From assembly GCF_004363005.1 (NCBI RefSeq), contig NZ_SNYH01000005.1, positions 244,511 through 308,510 on the forward strand: 64,000 nucleotides of DNA, read 5' to 3'. The DNA is from Tenacibaculum caenipelagi. GTDB taxonomy: Bacteria; Bacteroidota; Bacteroidia; Flavobacteriales; Flavobacteriaceae. The first letter of the stretch is position 1. Each line of letters starts with the position of its first letter. A program made the translations under genes and the position numbers. Shown here in pieces: positions 16,085-26,833 of the stretch. The notes under the pieces were generated by a model that made no database searches, had not been told where the DNA came from, and was given only the letters and a program-made list of their open reading frames with translations.

Positions 16085-16139
16085 GAAAGGAGTTCGTGCT
16101 CGACCCCTTCACTTATCTCACACGAACTTTATTCCTTTC
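16085..16139. other. Long imperfect hairpin between prx and trx genes
   Basis: GTTCGTG (16092-16098) pairs with CACGAAC (16121-16127), extended by GAAAGGA (16085-16091) with TCCTTTC (16133-16139) across a 5-base bulge. There is no T-tract on the coding strand after it that would make it a clear terminator. It may be an attenuator or mRNA processing site setting the ratio of peroxiredoxin to thioredoxin. Confidence 0.5.
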
Positions 16140-16150
16140 CTAACTGTATT

Positions 16151-16792
16151 TTAAAGTGCTGCTAAGTACTCTGCAGTAGCTTTAGCGTTTGCTTGCATTG
16201 CTTCTTTACCTTCTTCCCAGTTTGCTGGACAAACCTCACCTTTTTCTTGTACATGAGTGTAAGCATCAATCAAACGTAAATATTCATTTACATTACGACC
16301 AACTGGCATATGGTTAATTCCTTCGTGGAATACAGTTCCTTCTTCATCAATTAAATAAGTAGCTCTATAAGTTACATTATCTCCTTCAACTTGAACAGTA
16401 CCTGTAGCCTCATCATAGGTTTCATTAGTAATATCTAAGATACCTAAAATAGATGATAAGTTACGATTACTATCAGCTAACAATGGATATGTTACACCTT
16501 CAATACCTCCATTTTCTTTAGCTTGATTTAACCAAGCAAAATGTACCTCAGGAGTATCACATGATGCACCAATTACAATTGTATTTCTTTTTTCAAATTC
16601 TGATAATGCAGCTTGAAAAGCATGTAACTCAGTTGGGCATACAAAGGTAAAATCTTTTGGGTACCAAAACAACAATATTTTCTTCTTATTATTAACTGCT
16701 TCTTCCAATACATTTAATTTGAACGTATCACCCATTTCGTTCATTGCATCTACGTTTAGATTTGGGAATTTTTTTCCAACTACTGTAGCCAT
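16151..16792 (-). CDS. Typical 2-Cys peroxiredoxin (AhpC/Prx1 type)
   Basis: 213 residues. The peroxidatic cysteine is C52 in DFTFVCPTEL and the resolving cysteine C188 in GEVCPANW, so this is a typical 2-Cys enzyme reducing H2O2 and organic hydroperoxides in the cytoplasm. HEGINHMPVGRNVNEYLRLIDA is the conserved Prx1/AhpC C-terminal region. The C-terminal tail after the resolving Cys is long, as in eukaryotic-like sensitive peroxiredoxins. The downstream thioredoxin is the likely reductant, with trxB at 46.7 kb able to recharge it. A -7 box lies at 16831-16838. Divergent from katG, forming a peroxide-defence pair. Confidence 0.92.
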   Translation of the reverse strand: MATVVGKKFPNLNVDAMNEMGDTFKLNVLEEAVNNKKKILLFWYPKDFTFVCPTELHAFQAALSEFEKRNTIVIGASCDTPEVHFAWLNQAKENGGIEGVTYPLLADSNRNLSSILGILDITNETYDEATGTVQVEGDNVTYRATYLIDEEGTVFHEGINHMPVGRNVNEYLRLIDAYTHVQEKGEVCPANWEEGKEAMQANAKATAEYLAAL

Positions 16793-16830
16793 TTTATAGT
16801 TTTTTATTGATTAATAATTCTTAACGAGTG

Positions 16831-16838
16831 CAAATGTA
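16831..16838 (-). promoter_or_regulatory. -7 box for peroxiredoxin operon
   Basis: CAAATGTA on the plus strand is TACATTTG on the minus strand, an exact TAnnTTTG match 38 bases before the peroxiredoxin start codon. Confidence 0.45.
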
Positions 16839-16918
16839 TTTCGTTTCCTAACATTTTAAAGAATGAATGTTAAAATATTTTTTTATTTCATTATAAAAAT
16901 AATTGATAACAAACATAA

Positions 16919-19270
<2,352 letters not shown>

Positions 19271-19286
19271 AATAAGTATAACCAAC

Positions 19287-19320
19287 AAAAAAAGAAGAGC
19301 AAATTGCTCTTCTTTTTTTA
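19287..19320 (+). terminator. katG intrinsic terminator
   Basis: GAAGAGC and GCTCTTC form the stem around a short AAATT loop, flanked by seven A's upstream and a run of T's downstream: a textbook intrinsic terminator that can also serve the convergent regulator gene. Confidence 0.88.
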
Positions 19321-19343
19321 TATTATTAATAACATCTAGCAAC

Positions 19344-20507
19344 CTATTTACTTGCAAAAAGTTTTACATCATTTTTAGAAACTTCTTTTTCACCTAAAAT
19401 AAGTAAGCGTTCTACCACATTGCGCAACTCTCGAATGTTTCCTGTCCAATCATACTCTTGCAGTTGTTTTATTGCATCATCTGCAAATTTTTTCTTGGGC
19501 ATACCCTGCTCTTCAGAAATTTTCTCTGCAAAGAATTTTACCAATAACGGAATATCTTCTCTCCTATCATTTAACGCCGGAACCTCAATTAAAATTACAG
19601 CTAAGCGATGATACAAATCTTCTCTAAAACGCCCCTCTGCAATTTCTTTTTTTAAATCTTTGTTTGTTGCTGCAACAACACGCACATTCACTTTAATATC
19701 TTTATCAGAACCTACTCGTGAAATTTTGTTCTCCTGTAAAGCTCGAAGTACTTTTGCCTGTGCTGACAAACTCATATCTCCTATCTCATCTAAAAAAATT
19801 GTTCCTCCATTTGCAGCTTCAAACTTACCAGCCCTGTCTTTGTTTGCTCCAGTAAAACTTCCTTTCACATGCCCAAACAACTCACTTTCTATCAATTCTG
19901 AGGGAATCGCGGCACAATTCACCTCAACCATCGGTGCTTTAGAACGTTCTGATTTTTCATGCAACCAATGTGCTACTAATTCTTTCCCTGTTCCGTTAGG
20001 TCCTGTTATTAAAACTCTAGCGTCAGTGCCCGATACTTTTTCAATGATTTCTTTGATATGAGTAATAGCATCACTCTCTCCAATCATTTCATAATTCTTA
20101 CCCACCTTCTTTTTTAACCGCTTGTTTTCTACCACTAATTCCTTTCTATCTAAAGCATTTCTTACCGTATTTAATAAACGGTTTAAATCTGGTGGTTTTG
20201 AAATATAGTCAAAAGCACCTAAACGCATCGTGTTTACTGCCGTATCTAAATCTCCGTGACCAGAAATCATTACCATAGGTGTTTCTGGTTTTATTTTTTT
20301 AGCTTTTTCTAATACTTCAACCCCATCCATTTTGGGCATTTTAATATCACAAAGCACTAAATCGTAATCTGTATTTTTTATCATTTCAATTCCTGCTAAC
20401 CCATCTTCAGCCTCTTCAACTTCATAAGAATTATTTTCTTCTGAAATAATTTTTTTTAATACTCTGCGAATTGCAGCTTCATCTTCTATTATTAATATTT
20501 TAGCCAT
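19344..20507 (-). CDS. NtrC-like sigma-54 response regulator lacking a DNA-binding domain
   Basis: 387 residues: receiver ~1-120 (phospho-acceptor Asp in LVLCDIKMPKMDG) and sigma-54 AAA+ domain ~140-370 with Walker A (TGPNGTGKE), the sigma-54 contact loop as GSFTGA rather than GAFTGA, Walker B (GGTIFLDEIGD) and the C-terminal DWTGNIRELRNVVERL. The protein stops about 15 residues later, so the Fis-type helix-turn-helix usual in NtrC proteins (total ~440-470) is absent. It would have to activate sigma-54 RNA polymerase from solution, as some FleT/FlgR-type activators do. No kinase gene is adjacent. It lies 51 bases after the MscS gene. Confidence 0.87.
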   Translation of the reverse strand: MAKILIIEDEAAIRRVLKKIISEENNSYEVEEAEDGLAGIEMIKNTDYDLVLCDIKMPKMDGVEVLEKAKKIKPETPMVMISGHGDLDTAVNTMRLGAFDYISKPPDLNRLLNTVRNALDRKELVVENKRLKKKVGKNYEMIGESDAITHIKEIIEKVSGTDARVLITGPNGTGKELVAHWLHEKSERSKAPMVEVNCAAIPSELIESELFGHVKGSFTGANKDRAGKFEAANGGTIFLDEIGDMSLSAQAKVLRALQENKISRVGSDKDIKVNVRVVAATNKDLKKEIAEGRFREDLYHRLAVILIEVPALNDRREDIPLLVKFFAEKISEEQGMPKKKFADDAIKQLQEYDWTGNIRELRNVVERLLILGEKEVSKNDVKLFASK

Positions 20508-20558
20508 ACTTTCTTTTATTCTTTTGAAATTCTCTCTAAAAAAGCAACAATTAAGCCA

Positions 20559-21404
20559 TTATTTATTTTTCTCAATAATATGTATATCTCTTTGAGGAAA
20601 AGGAATGCTTACATTATGCTCTCTAAACAGTTCATCGATTCTAAACCTGATATCACTCTTAGGTATTAACGCTTGAAAACTATCATTTAATGTAAATATT
20701 AATTTGAAATCTAATGAACTATCACCAAAATTTTCAAATAGTACCATTGGGGCAGGATGTTGATATACTTTTGGATGTTCGTTAGCAGCTTGTAGCAACA
20801 ATTTTTTAACCAAAGCTACATCACTACCATAAGCAACTCCTACCGTAACATTTTCGCGAGTAGTTGTTCCATTTTGAGTCCAATTGTATAAACTGTTCGA
20901 TAAATACTTATGATTAGGAATAACCAATACTTTATTATCTATAGTTACTGCTCTTGTGGTTCTTAATTTTATTTCCTCTACCCTACCTACTTTATCATCT
21001 AACTCTATAATATCTCCAACATGTACACTTTTATCAACAATTATAAAAACTCCAGAAATAATATCTTGAAAAAAGGTTTGTAAAGCCAAACCAATACCAA
21101 TTAATAATGCAGAAGACGCAACTAAAACAGCACTTAAATTAACCCCTGCCGAACTTAACGCTATTGAAAAAACTATTACATAAGTTAACCAACTAGTAAA
21201 CGAGAAAATAGTATTGAACTTATTCTTATCTTCTTGTTCTAATTTACTTTTAGCCAGTTTTTTTAAGTACTTCAATACAATCCTAACAATAACTAAGCTT
21301 ATTATTAAAAGTAAAATTGTTTTTAAAGTTACATCTATACCTTTTCCTCCCAGAGGTATTTTATAATTTAAAAAATCGGTTATTTGTTTTATAATTTCTT
21401 TCAT
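20559..21404 (-). CDS. MscS-family mechanosensitive channel
   Basis: 281 residues. Three N-terminal membrane helices are followed by the pore-lining helix with the small-residue pattern SSALLIGIGLALQTFFQDIISG, then the beta domain HVGDIIELDDKVGRVEEIKLRTT and the C-terminal alpha/beta region. Size and order match E. coli MscS (286). It should open under membrane tension to release solutes during hypo-osmotic shock. Gene order (channel, then the NtrC-like regulator) suggests possible co-transcription but the 51-base gap is not decisive. Confidence 0.9.
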   Translation of the reverse strand: MKEIIKQITDFLNYKIPLGGKGIDVTLKTILLLIISLVIVRIVLKYLKKLAKSKLEQEDKNKFNTIFSFTSWLTYVIVFSIALSSAGVNLSAVLVASSALLIGIGLALQTFFQDIISGVFIIVDKSVHVGDIIELDDKVGRVEEIKLRTTRAVTIDNKVLVIPNHKYLSNSLYNWTQNGTTTRENVTVGVAYGSDVALVKKLLLQAANEHPKVYQHPAPMVLFENFGDSSLDFKLIFTLNDSFQALIPKSDIRFRIDELFREHNVSIPFPQRDIHIIEKNK

Positions 21405-21504
21405 CTGCTAGCTCTTATTATTTTTATTCGTCAGATGTAATTCACATTAAATACTTTCGAAGAATATTAAGTTAATTACTACAGCTCATTTCATAAAAAG
21501 TTAA

Positions 21505-22827
21505 TTATCCACTATAGCGAATCCACTTCCATAAATCTTTATAGGTTGGCTTTTTACCATACATTAAAATACCTACACGATAAATCTTGGCCGCAATCCA
21601 TACAATTACCATAAAAGTAAGAATTAATAACAACATAGAAATTGCTATTTCCCACCAAGCTACTCCAAATGGAATTCGCATTAACATCACGATTGGAGAT
21701 GTAAATGGTATATATGAAAATATAACTGATACTGGTCCGTGAGGATCATTAATTACCGTTGCAAAACCAACATATACCGCTAAAATTAATGGCAACATAA
21801 TTGGCATCATAAATTGCTGTGTATCGGTTTCATTATCTACTGCTGCACCAACAGCTGCAAATAAAGAACTATATAACATATACCCTCCTAAAAAGTAAAA
21901 AATGAACAAAAAGAACATTTTAACCAAAGGTAATCTGAAAATTTCTTGAACTATCATTTCTCCTTTTTCGGTTGCTGTTTGCTGGATAGCTTCCATTTGT
22001 TCTGGTGAAACTTTGGCAGATTGCATATCCATCATATCAACTCCAAAGAAAGAAGAAGCGATAAAACTGAATACCAAGAATAAAACTCCCCAAATAAAGA
22101 ATTGCAACAAACCTGCCGAAGCATTTCCTATAATTTTTCCTAACATTAATTGGAAAGGTTTTACCGAAGACACAATTACCTCGATAATTCTACTCGTTTT
22201 TTCTTCAATTACACTACGCATAACCGAAGTACCATATATCATCACAAACATCATTAACAAGTACCCTGCAATAGCTCCTACACCTATTTTTAATCCGTTG
22301 ATTAATTTTGATGATTTTTCACCAGAAAAATTCAACATCTTAATTTCTGATGCTATTTTAGACTCTTCAATATGGGCAATATCAATTCCAAAACTGGTTA
22401 GCTTTTCATGACGTAATACTTTGTCTATCTTGTCTTCTAAGCCTTCCATAATAGACATACTTGGAGAATCTTTTGAGAAAAACTCTATCGATTTTGCTAG
22501 TATTTCTAAGCTATCTTGTTTCGGAATATATAAAGCTCCATAATAATCTCCTTCCTCTACTTTCTTTTTAGAGTCTTCAATTCCCAAAGCTGTAAAATCT
22601 TGATATTTTACAGTTTTTGAATCTGAGAATACTTCTTTAGAAAACATTCCTGACTCATCTACATATACTATTTTCTTGACTTTTTCATCATTCTTTTTCA
22701 TTAAGAAAAACACCAAAGCTCCCATACCAATCATTAATAAAGGACTTAAAAAAGTCATAACGATAAACGACTTATTTCTAACCTTGGCAATAAATTCACG
22801 CTCTATTATTAATCGTAATCTTTTCAT
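21505..22827 (-). CDS. ABC-2 type permease (NatB-like)
   Basis: 440 residues. One N-terminal membrane helix (KSFIVMTFLSPLLMIGMGALVFFLM), a large extracytoplasmic domain (~50-170), then about five helices including YGTSVMRSVIEEKTSRIIEVIVSS, the conserved cytoplasmic coupling segment of NatB-type permeases. Members export Na+, drugs or peptides with a separate ATPase; the substrate here is unknown. Its gene starts 3 bases after the ATPase gene stop, so the two form one transporter. Confidence 0.87.
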   Translation of the reverse strand: MKRLRLIIEREFIAKVRNKSFIVMTFLSPLLMIGMGALVFFLMKKNDEKVKKIVYVDESGMFSKEVFSDSKTVKYQDFTALGIEDSKKKVEEGDYYGALYIPKQDSLEILAKSIEFFSKDSPSMSIMEGLEDKIDKVLRHEKLTSFGIDIAHIEESKIASEIKMLNFSGEKSSKLINGLKIGVGAIAGYLLMMFVMIYGTSVMRSVIEEKTSRIIEVIVSSVKPFQLMLGKIIGNASAGLLQFFIWGVLFLVFSFIASSFFGVDMMDMQSAKVSPEQMEAIQQTATEKGEMIVQEIFRLPLVKMFFLFIFYFLGGYMLYSSLFAAVGAAVDNETDTQQFMMPIMLPLILAVYVGFATVINDPHGPVSVIFSYIPFTSPIVMLMRIPFGVAWWEIAISMLLLILTFMVIVWIAAKIYRVGILMYGKKPTYKDLWKWIRYSG

Positions 22828-22830
22828 AGG

Positions 22831-23760
22831 TTAACTGTTTTTATTAACTGCCTGAATAAAAATATCGTTGGCACTTGGTACTAATTCTACAAAATGTTGT
22901 ACTTCTCCTTGTGTTGTTAAATACGATAATAAATCGTTAGCTGAATTTCCATTGGTCAGCTTCACATTCAATTTTAATCCGTTATTTAACAATTTAAAAT
23001 CAGCAGGTAGTACTTCAAAATTTTGTTTTAGCTTATCTTCTACCTCTTTTGAGTTAGAAGTAGCCAACCCTACCTGAAAAGTGTGAGTTCTAAATTCTTT
23101 TTTAATATCTTCTAGCTTACCATCTAAAATTTTGTTCGATTTATTAATCAAAGCAATATAATCGCACATCTCTTCTACACTTTCCATACGGTGTGTAGAA
23201 AAAATTATGGTAGCACCTTCATCACGCAATTGTAAAATTTCTTTGGCTATTAACTGCGCATTTATTGGATCAAATCCTGAAAAAGGTTCATCAAAAATTA
23301 ATAGTTTTGGTTGATGCAATACTGTTACAATAAACTGTACCTTTTGCGCCATTCCTTTAGAAAGCTCTTCTATCTTTTTATTCCACCAAGCACCTATATC
23401 AAACTTATCAAACCAATATTTTAAACGCTTTTTTGCTTCTGATTTACTTAACCCTTTTAATTGAGCCAAGTACAACGCCTGCTCTCCTACTTTCATACTC
23501 TTATATAAACCACGTTCTTCTGGTAAATATCCTATATGTTCTATATGGTGTGGTGCTAGCTTTTCTCCATCTAATATAATCTCTCCTGCATCAGGCATTG
23601 TAATTTGATTGATAATTCTAATAAGAGAGGTTTTTCCTGCTCCATTTGGACCTAACAACCCAAAAACACTCCCTTTTGGTATATGCATAGACACATTATT
23701 CAATGCAGTATAATCGCCATAACGTTTTACAACATTGTTAATTTCTAATAAGTTACTCAT
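22831..23760 (-). CDS. ABC transporter ATP-binding protein (NatA-like)
   Basis: 309 residues: Walker A GPNGAGKT (37-44), signature LSKGMAQK near 130, Walker B LLIFDEPFSGFD and the switch His in IIFSTHRM, followed by a ~90-residue C-terminal domain common in NatA/CcmA-like exporters. With the permease just downstream it forms a type-2 exporter. It is divergent from the MarR regulator, with a -7 box at 23807-23814 and two palindromes further upstream, so MarR control of the exporter is possible. Confidence 0.9.
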   Translation of the reverse strand: MSNLLEINNVVKRYGDYTALNNVSMHIPKGSVFGLLGPNGAGKTSLIRIINQITMPDAGEIILDGEKLAPHHIEHIGYLPEERGLYKSMKVGEQALYLAQLKGLSKSEAKKRLKYWFDKFDIGAWWNKKIEELSKGMAQKVQFIVTVLHQPKLLIFDEPFSGFDPINAQLIAKEILQLRDEGATIIFSTHRMESVEEMCDYIALINKSNKILDGKLEDIKKEFRTHTFQVGLATSNSKEVEDKLKQNFEVLPADFKLLNNGLKLNVKLTNGNSANDLLSYLTTQGEVQHFVELVPSANDIFIQAVNKNS

Positions 23761-23806
23761 TGATTTATTTGATAATTAGTTAACTTTTTGTAACATAAAA
23801 TTCCTA

Positions 23807-23814
23807 CAAACTTA
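23807..23814 (-). promoter_or_regulatory. -7 box for the ABC transporter genes
   Basis: CAAACTTA on the plus strand is TAAGTTTG on the minus strand, matching TAnnTTTG, about 47 bases upstream of the ATPase start. Confidence 0.4.
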
Positions 23815-23880
23815 CATAAATTTACAAGTATTAGATAGCCATACAACAAAAACGTTACACTTAAAATTTGTGTTATTTTT

Positions 23881-23896
23881 ATTATGCACGCATAAT
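23881..23896. promoter_or_regulatory. Palindrome ATTATGC-AC-GCATAAT (candidate MarR operator 1)
   Basis: A 16-bp site with perfect 7-bp half-sites around two central bases. The same half-sites recur 29 bp downstream. Size and symmetry suit a MarR dimer, and the encoded MarR gene begins about 50 bases away. Confidence 0.6.
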
Positions 23897-23909
23897 TTTT
23901 TTTCAAAAT

Positions 23910-23925
23910 ACTATGCATGCATAAT
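23910..23925. promoter_or_regulatory. Palindrome ACTATGC-AT-GCATAAT (candidate MarR operator 2)
   Basis: Same consensus as operator 1 with one mismatch; the inner 12 bp TATGCATGCATA is a perfect palindrome. It lies 10 bases upstream of the -7 box, so binding would overlap the -33 region and block RNA polymerase. Confidence 0.6.
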
Positions 23926-23934
23926 AAAATTTTA

Positions 23935-23942
23935 TATATTTG
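23935..23942 (+). promoter_or_regulatory. -7 box of the MarR/beta-oxidation operon
   Basis: TATATTTG is an exact TAnnTTTG match ending only six bases before the ATG at 23949. Transcription would therefore begin at or almost at the start codon, giving a leaderless or near-leaderless message. Confidence 0.5.
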
Positions 23943-23948
23943 GCATCG

Positions 23949-24395
23949 ATGGATAAGGATAAATCAATAGATCACCAGTTGAGAGCTACATGGCAAGCTG
24001 TAGCCAAAATGTATAATGAGCAAGCTGCAAAGCACGATAGCACTATGGCTACAGCCTTTGCTTTATTGAATATAGATTTTGAAAACGGTACTCCTTCAAC
24101 AGCTTTAGGACCATTAATGGGAATGGAGCCTACTAGTCTTTCTCGTTTACTTAAAACTATGGAAGATAAAGGAGTAATATCAAGAGAAAAAAACCCAAAT
24201 GATGGAAGAAGTGTCATTTTAAAACTTACCGACTTTGGTAAGGAGATGCGTGAGGTTTCGAAAGGGCATGTATATCAATTCAATAATAAAGTACGAGAGT
24301 ATATTACTGAAGAAGAGTTAGAAACTTTTTTTAAAGTAACTACAACGATAAACAAACTAATTACAGACAAATTGATATATGATGATATCGATTAA
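23949..24395 (+). CDS. MarR-family transcriptional regulator
   Basis: 148 residues from the ATG at 23949; a TTG three codons upstream lies inside the -7 box and is rejected. Winged-helix region: ALGPLMGMEPTSLSRLLKTMEDKGVISREKNPNDGRSVILKLTDFGKEM, with the recognition helix and the Asp-x-Arg wing typical of MarR. It heads a beta-oxidation gene cluster after a 28-base gap and is preceded by two matching palindromes, so autoregulation and repression of fatty-acid degradation, relieved by an acyl-CoA or fatty acid, is a reasonable inference. The ligand is not shown by the sequence. Confidence 0.87.
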   Translation: MDKDKSIDHQLRATWQAVAKMYNEQAAKHDSTMATAFALLNIDFENGTPSTALGPLMGMEPTSLSRLLKTMEDKGVISREKNPNDGRSVILKLTDFGKEMREVSKGHVYQFNNKVREYITEEELETFFKVTTTINKLITDKLIYDDID

Positions 24396-24423
24396 AACTG
24401 TATAAAAACAAACCAACAAACAA

Positions 24424-26829
24424 ATGGCAAGAAGAATTAAAAAAGTAGCAATTATTGGCTCAGGTATCATGGGATCAGGTATTGCATGTCATTTTGCTAA
24501 CATTGGCGTTGAAGTGTTATTATTGGACATCGTTCCAAGAGAACTTAACGACAAAGAAAAAGCAAAAGGCCTTACCTTAGAAGACAAAGTAGTTCGTAAC
24601 CGTTTGGTTAATGATGCTTTAGCTGCTTCGTTAAAATCAAAACCATCACCTATCTACAACCAAAAGTTTGCAGATAGAATTACTACTGGAAACCTTGAAG
24701 ACGATTTACACAAAATTAAAGATGTAGATTGGATTATGGAAGTAGTTGTTGAACGCTTAGATATTAAACAAAGTGTTTTCGAACAAGTTGAAAAATACCG
24801 TACTCCTGGTACAATAATTTCTACCAATACTTCTGGTATTCCTATTAAATTTATGAACGAAGGACGTAGTGAAGATTTCCGTAAACACTTTGCGGTAACA
24901 CACTTCTTTAATCCTCCTCGTTATTTAAAATTATTTGAAGTTGTTCCTGGACCTGACTGTAAGCAAGAAGTAACTGATTTTTTAATGGACTATGGTTCGA
25001 AATTCTTAGGAAAAACTTCTGTATTAGCTAAAGATACGCCTGCTTTTATTGGTAACCGTATTGGTATCTTTGGAATACAGTCTTTATTCCACCAAGTAAA
25101 AGAATTAGGATTAACTGTTGAAGAAGTTGATAAATTAACAGGTCCTGTTATTGGACGTCCAAAATCAGCTACTTTCCGTACTGTTGATGTAGTTGGATTA
25201 GATACATTGGTACACGTTGCTAACGGTATTTATGAAAACTGTCCTAACGATGAAGCTCACGATTTATTTAAACTACCATATTTCATCAACAAAATGATGG
25301 AAAACAAATGGTTAGGAGATAAAACCAAGCAAGGTTTCTATAAAAAGACAACCAATGCAGAAGGGAAACGTGAAATTTTAGCCTTAGATTTAGATACGAT
25401 GGAATACCGTCCGTCTAAAAAAGCAAAATTTGCTACTCTTGAATTAACCAAGACAATTGACAAGCCAATTGACCGATTTAAAGTATTAGTTGGCGGAAAA
25501 GATAAAGCGGGAGAATTCTACCGTAAAAACTTCGCAGCAATGTTTGCGTACGTTCAAAATAGAATTCCAGAAATTTCTGATGAATTATATAGAATTGACG
25601 ATGCCATGAAAGCAGGTTTCGGATGGGAAAATGGTCCTTTCGAAATTTGGGATGCTGTAGGTGTTGAAAAAGGTATCGAATTAATGAAAGCTGAAGGAAA
25701 AGAGCCTGCTCCTTGGGTTACTGAAATGGTAGCTAAAGGAGAGAAATCTTTCTATACAGTTAAAGACGGTGCAACATATTACTACGATGTGCCTGCAAAA
25801 GCACAAGTTAAAAAGCCAGGACAAGATTCATTTATCATCTTAGATAACATTCGTAAAACTACCGAGGTATTCAAAAACTCTGGTATTGTGATTGAAGATT
25901 TAGGAGATGGAATCTTAAACTGTGAATTCCAATCTAAAATGAACACTATTGGTGGTGATGTTTTAGCTGGATTAAACAAAGCGGTTGATTTAGCTGAAAA
26001 AGACTTTCAAGGATTAGTTATTGGTAACCAAGCAGCGAATTTCTCTGTTGGTGCCAACATCGGAATGATTTTTATGATGGCTGTTGAGCAAGAGTACGAC
26101 GAGTTAAACATGGCAATCAAGTATTTCCAAGATACGATGATGCGCATGCGCTATTCTGCTATTCCTACCATTGCTGCTCCTCACGGAATGACCTTAGGTG
26201 GTGGATGTGAATTATCATTACACGCCGACAAAGTAGTTGCTGCTGCTGAAACCTACATTGGATTAGTAGAGTTTGGAGTTGGAGTAATTCCTGGTGGTGG
26301 TGGATCAAAAGAAATGGCGTTAAGAGCGCAAGATTTATTCCACACTGGTGATGTTCAATTAAACGTGTTACAAGAACACTTCTTAACTATCGGTATGGCA
26401 AAAGTCGCTACTTCAGCTTATGAAGCATATGACTTGAACTTACTACAAAAAGGAAAAGATGTTGTTGTTGTAAACAAAGACCGTCAGATAGCAGAAGCTA
26501 AAAAACACGCTGTGTTATTAGCAGAAGCAGGTTATACACAACCAGTAAAACGTAAAGATGTTTTAGTATTAGGTAAGCAAGCCTTAGGAATGTTCTTAGT
26601 AGGAACTGACTCTATGGAAGCTTCTAAATATATTTCTGAACACGATCAGAAAATTGCAAACAAACTAGCCTATGTAATGGCTGGGGGAGATTTATCAGAA
26701 CCAACAAAAGTTACTGAACAGTATTTATTAGACCTTGAACGTGAAGCTTTCTTAAGTTTAACTACAGAACGTAAAACGTTAGAGCGTATTCAGCACATGC
26801 TAAAAACTGGTAAACCATTAAGAAACTAA
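24424..26829 (+). CDS. 3-hydroxyacyl-CoA dehydrogenase / enoyl-CoA hydratase fusion (FadN/FadB-like)
   Basis: 801 residues. N-terminal 3-hydroxyacyl-CoA dehydrogenase with Rossmann motif IIGSGIMGSGIACHFA, NTSGIPI and the catalytic HFFNPPRY segment; a second dehydrogenase C-terminal lobe (~360-460); C-terminal crotonase-like region (~490-690) with oxyanion-hole features GGGCELSLHADKVVA and EFGVGVIPGGGGSKEM. This order (dehydrogenase first, hydratase last) is that of FadN-type proteins, the reverse of E. coli FadB. It catalyses the hydration and oxidation steps of fatty-acid beta-oxidation. The thiolase gene follows after 4 bases. Confidence 0.92.
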   Translation: MARRIKKVAIIGSGIMGSGIACHFANIGVEVLLLDIVPRELNDKEKAKGLTLEDKVVRNRLVNDALAASLKSKPSPIYNQKFADRITTGNLEDDLHKIKDVDWIMEVVVERLDIKQSVFEQVEKYRTPGTIISTNTSGIPIKFMNEGRSEDFRKHFAVTHFFNPPRYLKLFEVVPGPDCKQEVTDFLMDYGSKFLGKTSVLAKDTPAFIGNRIGIFGIQSLFHQVKELGLTVEEVDKLTGPVIGRPKSATFRTVDVVGLDTLVHVANGIYENCPNDEAHDLFKLPYFINKMMENKWLGDKTKQGFYKKTTNAEGKREILALDLDTMEYRPSKKAKFATLELTKTIDKPIDRFKVLVGGKDKAGEFYRKNFAAMFAYVQNRIPEISDELYRIDDAMKAGFGWENGPFEIWDAVGVEKGIELMKAEGKEPAPWVTEMVAKGEKSFYTVKDGATYYYDVPAKAQVKKPGQDSFIILDNIRKTTEVFKNSGIVIEDLGDGILNCEFQSKMNTIGGDVLAGLNKAVDLAEKDFQGLVIGNQAANFSVGANIGMIFMMAVEQEYDELNMAIKYFQDTMMRMRYSAIPTIAAPHGMTLGGGCELSLHADKVVAAAETYIGLVEFGVGVIPGGGGSKEMALRAQDLFHTGDVQLNVLQEHFLTIGMAKVATSAYEAYDLNLLQKGKDVVVVNKDRQIAEAKKHAVLLAEAGYTQPVKRKDVLVLGKQALGMFLVGTDSMEASKYISEHDQKIANKLAYVMAGGDLSEPTKVTEQYLLDLEREAFLSLTTERKTLERIQHMLKTGKPLRN

Positions 26830-26833
26830 AACA

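Noticed and set aside
19344..19420. Frameshift removing the NtrC helix-turn-helix
   Set aside because: The space after the stop is only ~25 bases before the katG terminator, too little to hold a lost domain, so this looks like a natural end.
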